From positions 1-35,810 of the forward strand of contig JBBDNV010000044.1 in NCBI GenBank assembly GCA_040877415.1: a DNA stretch of 35,810 nt, written 5' to 3'. The position numbers and the translations under genes are program-made. The notes beneath the pieces are model-generated. The model searched no databases, was not told the DNA's origin, and saw nothing but the letters and a program-made list of their open reading frames with translations. Below, piece after piece: positions 24,883 to 32,802 of the stretch (position 1 is its first letter; every line of letters begins with the position of its first letter). The stretch comes from JBBDNV01 sp040877415. GTDB lineage: Bacteria; Planctomycetota; Planctomycetia; Pirellulales; PALSA-1355.

Positions 24883-26346
24883 CTACGCCTTGACGGCCAT
24901 CTTTTTGGCCTGCTCGTCGGCCTGCTCGATCGGCCCGACGTACATGAAGGCCTGCTCGGGCAGGTGGTCCCATTTGCCGTCGGCGATTTCCTCGAAGCTG
25001 CGGATCGTATCGGAAAGCGAAGTGATCTCGCCCGGCTTGCCGGTGAACACTTCGGCCACCAAAAACGGCTGCGAGAGGAACCGTTCCATGCGGCGAGCCC
25101 GATGAACGACCAGCTTGTCCTGTTCGCTCAATTCCTCGACGCCGAGAATCGCGATGATGTCCTGCAGCTCGCGATAGCGCTGCAGCGTCGTCTGCACGCG
25201 CCGGGCCACGGCGTAATGCCGTGCGCCGACGTACTGCGGATCGAGAATGCGGCTGGACGACGCCAGCGGATCGACCGCCGGGTAGATGCCTTTTTCGGTA
25301 ATCGAGCGTTCCAGGTATAGAAACGCGTCGAGTTGGCTGAACGCGGCGGCCGGGGCCGGATCGGTCGGATCATCGGCCGGCACGTACACGGCCTGCACCG
25401 ACGTAATGGCCCCCTTGGTGGTCGAGGCAATCCGCTCCTGCAAGGCGCCCATCTCGGTGGCCAACGTCGGCTGGTAACCGACGGCACTCGGCATGCGCCC
25501 CAACAGGGCCGAGACTTCGCTGCCGGCCTGCGAGAACCGGAATATGTTGTCGATAAACAACAGCGTGTCGGTTCCCGTGGTATCGCGAAAGTATTCGGCC
25601 ATCGTCAGGGCCGACAGGGCCACCCGCAAGCGGGCCCCGGGCGGCTCGTTCATCTGGCCGAAGACCATGCACGTCTGCTCGATCACGTGGCGGCCGGTGT
25701 CGCCGATCTTGGCTTCCTGCATTTCCAGCCACAGGTCGGTCCCCTCGCGGGTTCGCTCCCCCACCCCGGCAAACACCGAATAGCCGCCGTGGGCACTGGC
25801 GATGCGGGCGATCAATTCCGTGAGAATGACGGTCTTTCCCAGGCCGGCGCCGCCGAACAACCCCGCCTTGCCGCCGCGCACAAACGGAGTCAAAAGGTCG
25901 ATCACCTTGATGCCGGTTTCGAACAGCTCGGTCTTGGTCGACAGGTCGATCAGTTCGGGCGCTTCGCGGTGGATCGAGCGGTATTCCTGGGCGCTCACCG
26001 GGCCGCGCCCGTCGATCGGTTCGCCGACCAAATTGAACACCCGGCCCAGCGTGGCGGGGCCCACCGGCACTTTGACCGGCGAGGCGGTATCGAGGCATTC
26101 CTGGCCGCGGACCATGCCATCCGTGCTGCCCAAAGCCACGCAGCGTACGCGGCCGCCGCCCAGATGTTGCTGCACTTCGCCGGTCAGGTTGACTTCGATG
26201 CCCTTGTGCTGCGAGACGATCTTGACGGCGTTGTAGATGGCTGGCAGGTGGTCTTCGGCGAATTCGACGTCGAAGGTCGAGCCGATCACCTGCGTCACGT
26301 GGCCGATGTTGTGCGCGCTCCGTTGGTGGTTCGTGGACGGTGCCAT
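24883..26346 (-). CDS. atpD: F1Fo ATP synthase beta subunit
   Basis: This is the catalytic subunit of F1, 487 residues. The P-loop is GGAGLGKT (165-172; Leu in the position usually held by Val), the catalytic Glu is Glu197 in GERTREG, and the DELSEED-region equivalent is VEELSEQDKLVV. Length and order are normal. The N-terminus has a short extension (MAPSTNHQRSAHNIGHVTQV). The 96-bp gap upstream toward atpG is filled by a large imperfect inverted repeat (26366-26431), unlike the tight spacing elsewhere in the operon. No base change suggesting loss of function was seen. Confidence 0.97.
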   Translation of the reverse strand: MAPSTNHQRSAHNIGHVTQVIGSTFDVEFAEDHLPAIYNAVKIVSQHKGIEVNLTGEVQQHLGGGRVRCVALGSTDGMVRGQECLDTASPVKVPVGPATLGRVFNLVGEPIDGRGPVSAQEYRSIHREAPELIDLSTKTELFETGIKVIDLLTPFVRGGKAGLFGGAGLGKTVILTELIARIASAHGGYSVFAGVGERTREGTDLWLEMQEAKIGDTGRHVIEQTCMVFGQMNEPPGARLRVALSALTMAEYFRDTTGTDTLLFIDNIFRFSQAGSEVSALLGRMPSAVGYQPTLATEMGALQERIASTTKGAITSVQAVYVPADDPTDPAPAAAFSQLDAFLYLERSITEKGIYPAVDPLASSSRILDPQYVGARHYAVARRVQTTLQRYRELQDIIAILGVEELSEQDKLVVHRARRMERFLSQPFLVAEVFTGKPGEITSLSDTIRSFEEIADGKWDHLPEQAFMYVGPIEQADEQAKKMAVKA

Positions 26347-26365
26347 GATTTCTCGCGTGGTTGAC

Positions 26366-26431
26366 GTAGGTCAGGCCTTGGCCTGACATGCAGCGGGGTG
26401 GATTTTCATGTCAGGCCTTGGCCTGACCTAC
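26366..26431. repeat. REP-like pair of palindromes between atpG and atpD
   Basis: Two 25-bp units (26366-26390 and 26407-26431) are in inverted orientation, differing only at the two central bases, with a 16-bp spacer. Each unit contains the palindrome GTCAGGCC-TT-GGCCTGAC or a one-base variant of it. The pair could fold as one long hairpin or two short ones. The layout resembles dispersed bacterial REP/BIME elements. Recurrence elsewhere in the genome cannot be seen from here. Confidence 0.88.
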
Positions 26432-26442
26432 CAAGTTGGGGG

Positions 26443-27321
26443 CTAGTTCTTCAGCGCCTCGACGCCGCCGATGATTTCCATGATTTCGCCGGTGATCTGC
26501 GACTGCCGGGCCCGATTGTATTTCATCGACAATTGCTTGATGCGGTCGCCGGCGGCCTTGGTGGCCGCTTTCATCGCCACCATGCGGGCCACCTGCTCGC
26601 TGACGGCCGCGTCGAGAAAGCATTTGAATAGTTTGACCCTGAAGCTCGTCGGGACGACCTCTTCCAGAATGCTCTCGGCCGAGGGCAGAAACTCGTACTG
26701 CGATTGCGTCTTGTCGGGCCCCCGTTCGGCGCCTGCCAGCGCTCCCAGCGGCAACAGGGTTTCGACGCTGACGAACTGCCGGCTGACGTTCTCGAACCGC
26801 ATGTAGGCCACGTCGAGCCGGTCCATGGCGCCGGCCACGTAGGCTTCCAGGTACCGGTTGGCCAGCACTTCGACCTCTTCGAATGAGGGTTTGTTGTCAA
26901 AGTGCGTGAACGTGTGGTCCGCCCGGAATCCGCGGAATTTGGCGGCCGAGATGCCGCGCTTGCCGGAAAGCTCCAGGGAAACTTCGCCCACCGCGTTCTT
27001 CAATTCCTGGTAGCGGGCGAATCCGGCCCGCTGCACGCCCGAATTGTACCCCCCGCACAGACCGCGATTGGCCGTGAGAATCACCAGCACGGCCCGATTC
27101 GTCTTTTCGCGCCCTTCCAAAAGCGGATGCTTCACTTCCAGGCCGCTGGTGGCCAGGTCGGCCACGAGCTGGGTCATGCGGCGCGTGTAAGCCGTGGCCG
27201 CGTGCGCGCGGTCCATCGCCTTTTTGAATCGGGCGGTCGCGATCAACTCCATCGTCCGCGTGATCTTGCGGATGTTGCGGATGCTCTTGCGGCGTTTATC
27301 GAGCGCTCGGGCTTTGGCCAT
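26443..27321 (-). CDS. atpG: F1Fo ATP synthase gamma subunit
   Basis: This is the rotor shaft of F1, 292 residues. The N-terminal helix KRRKSIRNIRKITRTMELIA and the C-terminal helix RARQSQITGEIMEIIGGVEAL form the coiled coil, and ILTANRGLCGGYN is the conserved Rossmann-like strand and turn. Length is normal. It is separated from atpA by an inserted DUF4870 gene whose stop lies 40 bp before this ATG. The inverted repeat after it, before atpD, could affect relative expression of gamma and beta. Confidence 0.96.
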   Translation of the reverse strand: MAKARALDKRRKSIRNIRKITRTMELIATARFKKAMDRAHAATAYTRRMTQLVADLATSGLEVKHPLLEGREKTNRAVLVILTANRGLCGGYNSGVQRAGFARYQELKNAVGEVSLELSGKRGISAAKFRGFRADHTFTHFDNKPSFEEVEVLANRYLEAYVAGAMDRLDVAYMRFENVSRQFVSVETLLPLGALAGAERGPDKTQSQYEFLPSAESILEEVVPTSFRVKLFKCFLDAAVSEQVARMVAMKAATKAAGDRIKQLSMKYNRARQSQITGEIMEIIGGVEALKN

Positions 27322-27361
27322 TTTTGTTTCTGCTCGCCGTACAAAGCGAGAATCAAGGTTC

Positions 27362-27748
27362 TCAATGAATCAGACGCAGTGTCATCGGATAGCGGTAAAC
27401 CACGCCCCCGTTTGACTTAACCGCCGCGATCACCACGAAGACGATATTCACGACAACCAGGAGAATTGCGATCGGGATGCCGATCACGATGCAGCACAGC
27501 AGCACCACATAAATCAACATCGAAATCTGAAAGTTGAGCGCCTCCTTTCCTTGGTCATCGATAAAAGGATGATCGTTGCGTTTCAGCAGCCAGACCACCA
27601 ACGGTCCGATGAACATCGCGACGCCCGGCGCGATCAGGCCTGCCAGCGCCGACAAATGGCAAAGCATGGCCCAGTTCCTGGCATCGCTCGTCAATTCGGG
27701 AAGCTGCTCTTCGCTCTGGTAAAGCGGCTGGTGGGGATTGTCGCTCAC
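27362..27748 (-). CDS. DUF4870 membrane protein inside the ATP synthase operon
   Basis: This 128-residue protein belongs to the DUF4870 (Tic20-like) family. A polar N-terminus with ELTSDARNWAMLCHLSALAG leads into TM1. FIGPLVVWLLKRNDHPFIDD and QGKEALNFQISMLIY are the family signature, followed by two further TM stretches. The function of the family is unknown. It starts with GTG at 27748, with GGAGGG upstream, 46 bp after the atpA stop and 40 bp before the atpG start. It is on the same strand, so it should be part of the operon. This position, between alpha and gamma, is not the usual gene order. A role in assembly or membrane insertion of Fo is a guess from context. Confidence 0.88.
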   Translation of the reverse strand: MSDNPHQPLYQSEEQLPELTSDARNWAMLCHLSALAGLIAPGVAMFIGPLVVWLLKRNDHPFIDDQGKEALNFQISMLIYVVLLCCIVIGIPIAILLVVVNIVFVVIAAVKSNGGVVYRYPMTLRLIH

Positions 27749-27794
27749 TGCCGGTGCCCTCCATCAAAAGGCCGTCGTGGGAGCGCGGCTTTCG

Positions 27795-29333
27795 CTAGAC
27801 TCGCGCCGTGGCCCCTGCTCCCTTCTGGCCGGCAAACTGATTGTGAAATTCTCCAATGGCCTCGGTAACGGCCTTCATGGTGGCTTCGTCCAGGTCCATG
27901 GTTTCTTGGATTCTCTGGCGGATTTCGGACTTCTGGTCGCGCATGAACGTGAGGAATTGCTTCTCCCACCGCGAGACTTGGACGACCGGGATCTTGTCCA
28001 AATGGCCGCGCGTGCCGGCGAAGATGATCAACACCTGGTCGACGACGTTCAAGGGCTCGTACTGCCCCTGCTTGAGGATTTCCACCATGCGGTATCCGCG
28101 GTCCAGCCGCGACTGCGTGGCGGCGTCCAGGTCGGTGCCCAACTGGGCGAACGCCTCCAGCTCGCGGAACGCCGCCAGGTCCAATCGCAATCCGCCGGCC
28201 ACCCTTTTCATCGCCTTGACCTGCGCGGCCCCGCCCACGCGGGACACCGAAATGCCCACGTTCATCGCCGGCCGGATGCCGGCAAAGAACAAGTCGGGCT
28301 GCAGATAAATCTGCCCGTCGGTAATCGAAATCACGTTCGTGGGAATGTACGCCGACACCTCGCCTTCGAGCGTCTCGATGATCGGCAGCGACGTGAGCGA
28401 GCCGCCCCCCCGCGCGTCGCTCAGCTTGGCCGATCGCTCCAGCAGCCGGCTGTGGGCATAAAACACGTCGCCCGGATAGGCTTCGCGCCCCGGCGGGCGG
28501 CGCATCAACAGCGAAAGCTGGCGGTAGGCCGCGGCCTGCTTGGACAGGTCGTCGTAAATGATCAGCGCGTGCTGGCCGCGATACATGAAATATTCGGCCA
28601 TCGACGTGCCGGCATATGGGGCAACGTATTGCAGCGGGGCCGGATCGCTCGCGCCGGCGACCACGACCGTCGTATAGTCCATCGCCCCTTTGGCGCGCAG
28701 CACTTCGATCACGCCGGCCACGGTCGACTCCTTCTGGCCCACCGCGACGTAGAAGCATTTGACCCCCGAGTCGTGCTGATTGATGATCGCGTCGATGCAG
28801 ATCGCCGTTTTGCCCGTCTTGCGGTCGCCGATGATCAACTCGCGCTGGCCGCGGCCGATCGGCGTCATCGAGTCGATGGCCTTGATGCCGGTTTGCATCG
28901 GTTCCTTGACCGGCTGGCGCTCGGCCACGCCGGGGGCCACGGTCTCGACGTCGCGCCTTTCGGTCGTGATGACCGGGCCCTTGCCGTCTAGCGGATTGCC
29001 CAAGGGGCCGACGACGCGACCGACCACGGCGTCGCCCACCGGCACGCTCAACAACTTGCCGGTGCTTTTCACCTCGTCCCCCTCGGTGATCTCGAGGTAG
29101 TCGCCCAGAATGATGACGCCCACCGAGTTTTCTTCGAGGTTGAACGCCAGGCCGTTCGTGCCGTTGGGGAATTCGACCATTTCGCCGGACATCACGCCCG
29201 AAAGTCCGTAGACGCGCGCGATGCCGTCGCCGACTTCCAGCACGCGACCGACCTCGCGCACGTCGATTTGAGACTGGTAGTGTTCAATTTCCGCCTGAAT
29301 GACGGACGCGATCTCGTCGGCTCTGAATTTCAT
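27795..29333 (-). CDS. atpA: F1Fo ATP synthase alpha subunit
   Basis: This is the non-catalytic nucleotide-binding subunit of F1, 512 residues. The start MKFRADEIASVIQAEIEHY is typical. The P-loop is GDRKTGKT (169-176), and FYVAVGQKEST and the C-terminal helical domain are intact. The ATG at 29333 has GAGGAGC upstream and lies inside atpH, overlapping it by 50 bp. This implies translational coupling of delta and alpha. Nothing unusual was seen in the protein itself. Confidence 0.97.
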   Translation of the reverse strand: MKFRADEIASVIQAEIEHYQSQIDVREVGRVLEVGDGIARVYGLSGVMSGEMVEFPNGTNGLAFNLEENSVGVIILGDYLEITEGDEVKSTGKLLSVPVGDAVVGRVVGPLGNPLDGKGPVITTERRDVETVAPGVAERQPVKEPMQTGIKAIDSMTPIGRGQRELIIGDRKTGKTAICIDAIINQHDSGVKCFYVAVGQKESTVAGVIEVLRAKGAMDYTTVVVAGASDPAPLQYVAPYAGTSMAEYFMYRGQHALIIYDDLSKQAAAYRQLSLLMRRPPGREAYPGDVFYAHSRLLERSAKLSDARGGGSLTSLPIIETLEGEVSAYIPTNVISITDGQIYLQPDLFFAGIRPAMNVGISVSRVGGAAQVKAMKRVAGGLRLDLAAFRELEAFAQLGTDLDAATQSRLDRGYRMVEILKQGQYEPLNVVDQVLIIFAGTRGHLDKIPVVQVSRWEKQFLTFMRDQKSEIRQRIQETMDLDEATMKAVTEAIGEFHNQFAGQKGAGATARV

Positions 29334-29919
29334 GGATGCTCCTCGCAATCATCTGCTCGCGGACCTGGTGAAGTTGCCGGGCCACCGAGCCATCGTAAAC
29401 CGTGTCGCCCACGCGCAGCACTATTCCGCCGATCAGCCCCGGGTCGACGGCCGGATCGACCTCGGGCTCTCCGCCCAGGATGGCGCGGAGCGAAGTCTCC
29501 AGGCTTCGCGATAGGCCGACTTCCAGCACAGTCGCGGTGCGCAGCTCGACGCGCACGCGACCGCGCAGTTCGTCGTACAGTTTTTGCACCTCCCGCTCGA
29601 CGGCCCGCGCGATATCGAGCCGACCGTGGCGGGAAAGAACCTTGAGAAAATCGAGCGCCAGTCCCGAAAGCCGGGAGCCGAAGGTGCGGTCGAGGATCTT
29701 GGTCTTTTCCTCGTGCGAAATCAGGGCCGAACCGAGCACCGCTTCCAGCTTGGGGAACCCCTCGAGCACGGCGCTGACCGACTCGAGCTCTTCGACCAGG
29801 GCGTGGGTCGTGCCGGCCTTTTCGGCCGCGCCGACGAAGGCCTTGGCATAAATGGCCGCGACCCGCTGGGCGCCGACGTTGACGGCTTTCGAGTTGGCAC
29901 GTTTGGCCGAATCGATCAT
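29284..29919 (-). CDS. atpH: F1Fo ATP synthase delta subunit
   Basis: This is the delta subunit (OSCP equivalent) joining the peripheral stalk to the top of F1. The 211-residue protein has the N-terminal helical bundle (VAAIYAKAFVGAAEKAG, FLKVLSRHGRLDIA) and the C-terminal VDPGLIGGIVLRVGDTVYDGS signature. It is longer than the usual ~180 residues, with extra N- and C-terminal residues. The C-terminal extension is the part overlapping atpA (29284-29333). The start lies 25 bp after the atpF stop. Confidence 0.95.
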   Translation of the reverse strand: MIDSAKRANSKAVNVGAQRVAAIYAKAFVGAAEKAGTTHALVEELESVSAVLEGFPKLEAVLGSALISHEEKTKILDRTFGSRLSGLALDFLKVLSRHGRLDIARAVEREVQKLYDELRGRVRVELRTATVLEVGLSRSLETSLRAILGGEPEVDPAVDPGLIGGIVLRVGDTVYDGSVARQLHQVREQMIARSIHEIQSRRDRVRHSGGN

Positions 29920-29944
29920 CCGCTGACCTTACTGTGCTAAGGGC

Positions 29945-30613
29945 TTAATTCGAGCTGGCCGTGGCGGCCGGAAACTTGGCCATCGCCTCCTGGATCAGCC
30001 GCGCATGATCGTCCCGCGAAAGCTGCGCTTGCAGGATCCTTCCCGCCAGGTCGACCGCCAGATCGGCGCTCCGCTGGGCCAGCGACTCCATCGCCGCGTC
30101 GGCGGCCGACTCGATGTCGCGCAAAGCCCGGGCTTTCTCAGCCTCGGCTCCCGCCTTGGCCTCGGCCAGGATATCTTGCTTGGTGTGCTCGGCGTCGCGG
30201 CGGGCCTCATCCAGTAGCTCGCGCACTTCATGGGCGGCGCTGGCCAGCTTTTGCTCGTACTCGGCCAGCAGCAGCCGGGCCTGCTCGTGGCTGCGCTCGG
30301 CCTGGGCGATATGCTCGGCGACATTCTGCTCGCGCCGGTCGAGTGCCTCGACGATCGGGCCCCAGGCAAACTTCGTCAGCACCAAAAGCAGGATGACAAA
30401 AACCACCAGCGTCCAAATCGCCAAGTCGGGATCGACCGACAGCGGATCGGGAGAGCCCGCCTGGTGACTGGGATCCGTGTGCGCGGCCTTTTCCAGCTCC
30501 GCCCGAGCGTGCCCGAGCGGGCCATTTGCGTCGCCGGCCCGCGCCCTAACGACCGCCAGCGAGCCGCCGCCGCACACGATCGCCAAACAGAGAATCCAAC
30601 GCGCCCAGTTCAT
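29945..30613 (-). CDS. atpF: F1Fo ATP synthase b subunit with N-terminal signal-like segment
   Basis: This is the b subunit of the peripheral stalk, 222 residues, longer than the ~160 of many bacteria. An extra N-terminal hydrophobic segment (MNWARWILCLAIVCGGGSLAV, cleavage plausible near RARA) and a ~35-residue polar stretch precede the membrane anchor (65-83, LAIWTLVVFVILLLVLTKF). WGPIVEALDRRE follows, and then a long charged coiled coil. The ATG at 30613 has GGAGGG close upstream. It lies 34 bp after atpE. Confidence 0.93.
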   Translation of the reverse strand: MNWARWILCLAIVCGGGSLAVVRARAGDANGPLGHARAELEKAAHTDPSHQAGSPDPLSVDPDLAIWTLVVFVILLLVLTKFAWGPIVEALDRREQNVAEHIAQAERSHEQARLLLAEYEQKLASAAHEVRELLDEARRDAEHTKQDILAEAKAGAEAEKARALRDIESAADAAMESLAQRSADLAVDLAGRILQAQLSRDDHARLIQEAMAKFPAATASSN

Positions 30614-30647
30614 AGCGCCCTCCGCTCGTGAGACAAAAGCCACGGTG

Positions 30648-30962
30648 TCAGGGGGTGTTGAAAAGCATGCACACGATCAACGCGAAAAACGTGGCGCCTT
30701 CGATCAGGGCCGCCGAGATGATCATGGCCGTCTGCACGTTGCCGGCCACTTCGGGTTGGCGGGCCATGCTCTCGACCGCGCTCGAGCCGATCTTGCCAAT
30801 GCCGAATCCCGCCCCGAGGATCACCAGTCCGGCGCCCAACGCGGCGCCGACGTTCGACCCGTGATTCACACCGGCCGCAGGCTGGGCGTCCTGGGCAAAG
30901 ACCGGAGCAGCGATCAACAACACGGCACAGCACAGCACGGCGATTTTGACAAAGCGATTCAC
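30648..30962 (-). CDS. atpE: F1Fo ATP synthase c subunit with cleavable N-terminal signal
   Basis: This is the proteolipid of the c ring. From the GTG at 30962 (GGGGAG nine bases upstream) it has 104 residues; an ATG at 31013 in the same frame would add 17. Residues 1-23 (FVKIAVLCCAVLLIAAPVFA) look like a Sec signal peptide. The mature hairpin has helix 1 GAALGAGLVILGAGFGIG, loop ARQPE, and helix 2 with the ion-carrying Glu88 in ALIEGATFFALIV. The residues around Glu88, and Lys57 where Na+-type rings have Gln, suggest proton rather than sodium coupling; this is inference from motif. Between atpB (65 bp) and atpF (34 bp). Confidence 0.94.
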   Translation of the reverse strand: MNRFVKIAVLCCAVLLIAAPVFAQDAQPAAGVNHGSNVGAALGAGLVILGAGFGIGKIGSSAVESMARQPEVAGNVQTAMIISAALIEGATFFALIVCMLFNTP

Positions 30963-31027
30963 TGATCTGGTCTCCCCTATAGTTGATGGAGTGGATGTTG
31001 TTTCGGCCGGCAATACGCGCCGTCGCG

Positions 31028-31972
31028 CTAGTGCGGGTGAACGGCCATGCCGATAAACAGGGCCGACAAGAACGTAAAAATGTAAGCCTGTATGAAAGCC
31101 ACCAGAAGCTCGAGCAAGCTAAGCGCAACCACTCCCAGCACGCTGGCCGGGGTCACGGCATACCACGCCATGCTGGACGCGCTGGCGGCAATGAACGCCA
31201 GGATCACGGCCAGCACCATGTGGCCGGCCATCATGTTGGCCAACAGACGCATGGCCAGGATGAAATGCTTGATGCACAGCCCCAGCACTTCGATCAGGAA
31301 AATCATCGGCTTGAGCACCACGCCGATCAACACCGGCAAATCCATGTGCGGCACCTGCGCCAACCAGAACTTGATCGGGCCCAGCCTGGTCATCCCCGAA
31401 AAAACGACGGCTCCAAACGTCAATAGCGCCAGCGCCCCGGTCGTCGCCAGCGCGCCGGTGGCCGAACCGGCCCAAGGCACCAGGCCGAACAGGTTGCAGG
31501 CCAGGATGAAAAAGAACATGGTCAAAAGGAAGGGCAGGAAGCGGTCCGCGTCGTGACGGCCGATCGCGGGCCGCGCGACTTCGTCGCGAATGAACACGAT
31601 CATCGATTCCAAAAGATTTACGAACTTGCCCTTCGGCGCGCCCCCACGCTTGATCCGCGCCGCCGCCACGGTGAACAGCACGACGAGAATCACGGCCACG
31701 ATGCCTTCGAGCACCATGAACTTGGTGACTTTCAGCTCCAGCGGTTCGATGCGATCGTCGATCGGCTTGAACCCGATCTTGAGCATCCCAATCGGCTCGT
31801 CGCTCGTGCGAAACTGCGGAATGGCAACTTTTCCGCCCAGAAAGCGCGGCAGCTCAAAGTACTGCGAATCCTTGATGTGACCGATCAGGTGGTTCTTCTC
31901 GAACGGATCGTGGGCCGCCGTGTGCCCTGCTTGCTGCGCCTGATCGTGGTTCGTGTGCGCTTCGTCGGCCAT
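31028..31972 (-). CDS. atpB: F1Fo ATP synthase a subunit
   Basis: This is the proton-channel subunit of Fo, 314 residues. A long His-rich polar N-terminus (about 1-85) precedes the TM helices. The essential Arg is Arg242 in LAMRLLANMMAGH, matching Arg210 of E. coli. PFLLTMFFFILACNLFGLVP is the usual helix before it. The C-terminus, VAFIQAYIFTFLSALFIGMA, is typical. The ATG at 31972 lies 7 bp after the stop of the AtpI-like gene, with AAGGGCGG as a likely ribosome-binding site. Confidence 0.96.
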   Translation of the reverse strand: MADEAHTNHDQAQQAGHTAAHDPFEKNHLIGHIKDSQYFELPRFLGGKVAIPQFRTSDEPIGMLKIGFKPIDDRIEPLELKVTKFMVLEGIVAVILVVLFTVAAARIKRGGAPKGKFVNLLESMIVFIRDEVARPAIGRHDADRFLPFLLTMFFFILACNLFGLVPWAGSATGALATTGALALLTFGAVVFSGMTRLGPIKFWLAQVPHMDLPVLIGVVLKPMIFLIEVLGLCIKHFILAMRLLANMMAGHMVLAVILAFIAASASSMAWYAVTPASVLGVVALSLLELLVAFIQAYIFTFLSALFIGMAVHPH

Positions 31973-31979
31973 GATCGCT

Positions 31980-32423
31980 CTAGACCGCCCTTCCGGTTGA
32001 AGCGGCCGAGGGCGGAACCTTGGCGAGCATCAATACCGTTTCCGTTGCCAGCGCAGTCATGTAAAAGAAGAGCAGGTAAAAGACCATTCCCGCGCCGGCC
32101 AACACTGGCACCGTGAGGTGCACCACGACGCCCGAGGCCAGCGGAATGAGCGTTCGGGCCAGCATCCCGACCGCGAGGGAATACATCGCGGCGGATGGTC
32201 GGCTGAAAGGCAGTGTCGCGATCAAGGCGAATTCGGCGCCGACCAGGCACAATGCGGCGGCCACGGCCGAGGCGATCGTGCCGGCGTTTCCCGAGATGGC
32301 GTATGCCACCGAAGCAACCGGCAGCCAAACGATAAACAGGACGCCCGCGACCAGTCCGGCTTGAGCCAGAATGCCGAGGCGAGAGAGGTGATCGCGAAGC
32401 GCACTTTTTTGACTGCCCGACAT
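31980..32423 (-). CDS. AtpI-like four-TM protein of the ATP synthase operon
   Basis: This is a 147-residue hydrophobic protein with four predicted TM segments (for example AGLVAGVLFIVWLPVASVAY and VLAGAGMVFYLLFFYMTALA). Position and topology match the variable subunit-I proteins found before atpB, thought to help c-ring assembly or Mg2+ supply. Sequence similarity is too low to be sure by eye, so I give no symbol. It is 14 bp after the upstream AtpZ-like gene and 7 bp before atpB. The start ATG has only a weak purine run upstream. Confidence 0.78.
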   Translation of the reverse strand: MSGSQKSALRDHLSRLGILAQAGLVAGVLFIVWLPVASVAYAISGNAGTIASAVAAALCLVGAEFALIATLPFSRPSAAMYSLAVGMLARTLIPLASGVVVHLTVPVLAGAGMVFYLLFFYMTALATETVLMLAKVPPSAASTGRAV

Positions 32424-32437
32424 GAGTTTGTCCGCTG

Positions 32438-32662
32438 CTACACGCCGGTTCGCTTCTTGGCGATGCGCACAAGCGCCAGTGTCGCCAGCGTGCCCCCGAC
32501 CGCAAATCCAACGAGCAGAAACAAGACGCGTGTCCCAAGCCGCTGATCAAGCCAATAGCCGAGCAAGCCTGGCACGACCATTTCGGCGGAAATGGTCATG
32601 ATGGTGGCCGACCATTCCAAGGCGATGGCCATCGGCGACCGGTCGTCTGAGGGCTCTGCCAC
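32438..32662 (-). CDS. AtpZ/AtpI-family two-TM protein, first gene of the operon
   Basis: This is a 74-residue protein with two TM segments (MTISAEMVVPGLLGYWLDQR and VLFLLVGFAVGGTLATLAL) joined by a short loop and ending in a basic tail (RIAKKRTGV). The GYWLDQRLGT turn is typical of AtpZ-type proteins encoded at the start of atp operons, implicated in Mg2+/Ca2+ handling or assembly. The ATG at 32662 follows a ~100-nt leader from the predicted promoter at 32774-32802. It is co-transcribed with everything down to atpC. Confidence 0.85.
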   Translation of the reverse strand: MAEPSDDRSPMAIALEWSATIMTISAEMVVPGLLGYWLDQRLGTRVLFLLVGFAVGGTLATLALVRIAKKRTGV

Positions 32663-32750
32663 GTTCGCGACTCTCGCCGATTGAAGCGACCCGGGTGAAA
32701 GCTCGCCCTCCGAACCGTTGAGCCCGCAAGAGCCCGGTGAACCCGAAATT

Positions 32751-32766
32751 CTTACGGTTCCGTAAG
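32751..32766. promoter_or_regulatory. 16-bp palindrome near the predicted start of the atp transcript
   Basis: CTTACGG-TT-CCGTAAG is perfectly palindromic apart from the two central bases. It begins within a base or so of the predicted transcription start (about 32767, minus strand). It could be an operator or a 5'-terminal hairpin that stabilises the long mRNA. Confidence 0.6.
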
Positions 32767-32773
32767 GCTGGCC

Positions 32774-32802
32774 AATCTAATCGAAGGCTCTTTAGGGGTC
32801 AA
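32774..32802 (-). promoter_or_regulatory. Predicted sigma-70-type promoter of the ATP synthase operon
   Basis: Read on the minus strand: TTGACC (32802-32797), exactly 17 bp, TAGATT (32779-32774). Both boxes are near consensus and the spacing is ideal. The predicted start is about 32767, giving a leader of ~105 nt to the first gene. Confidence 0.7.
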
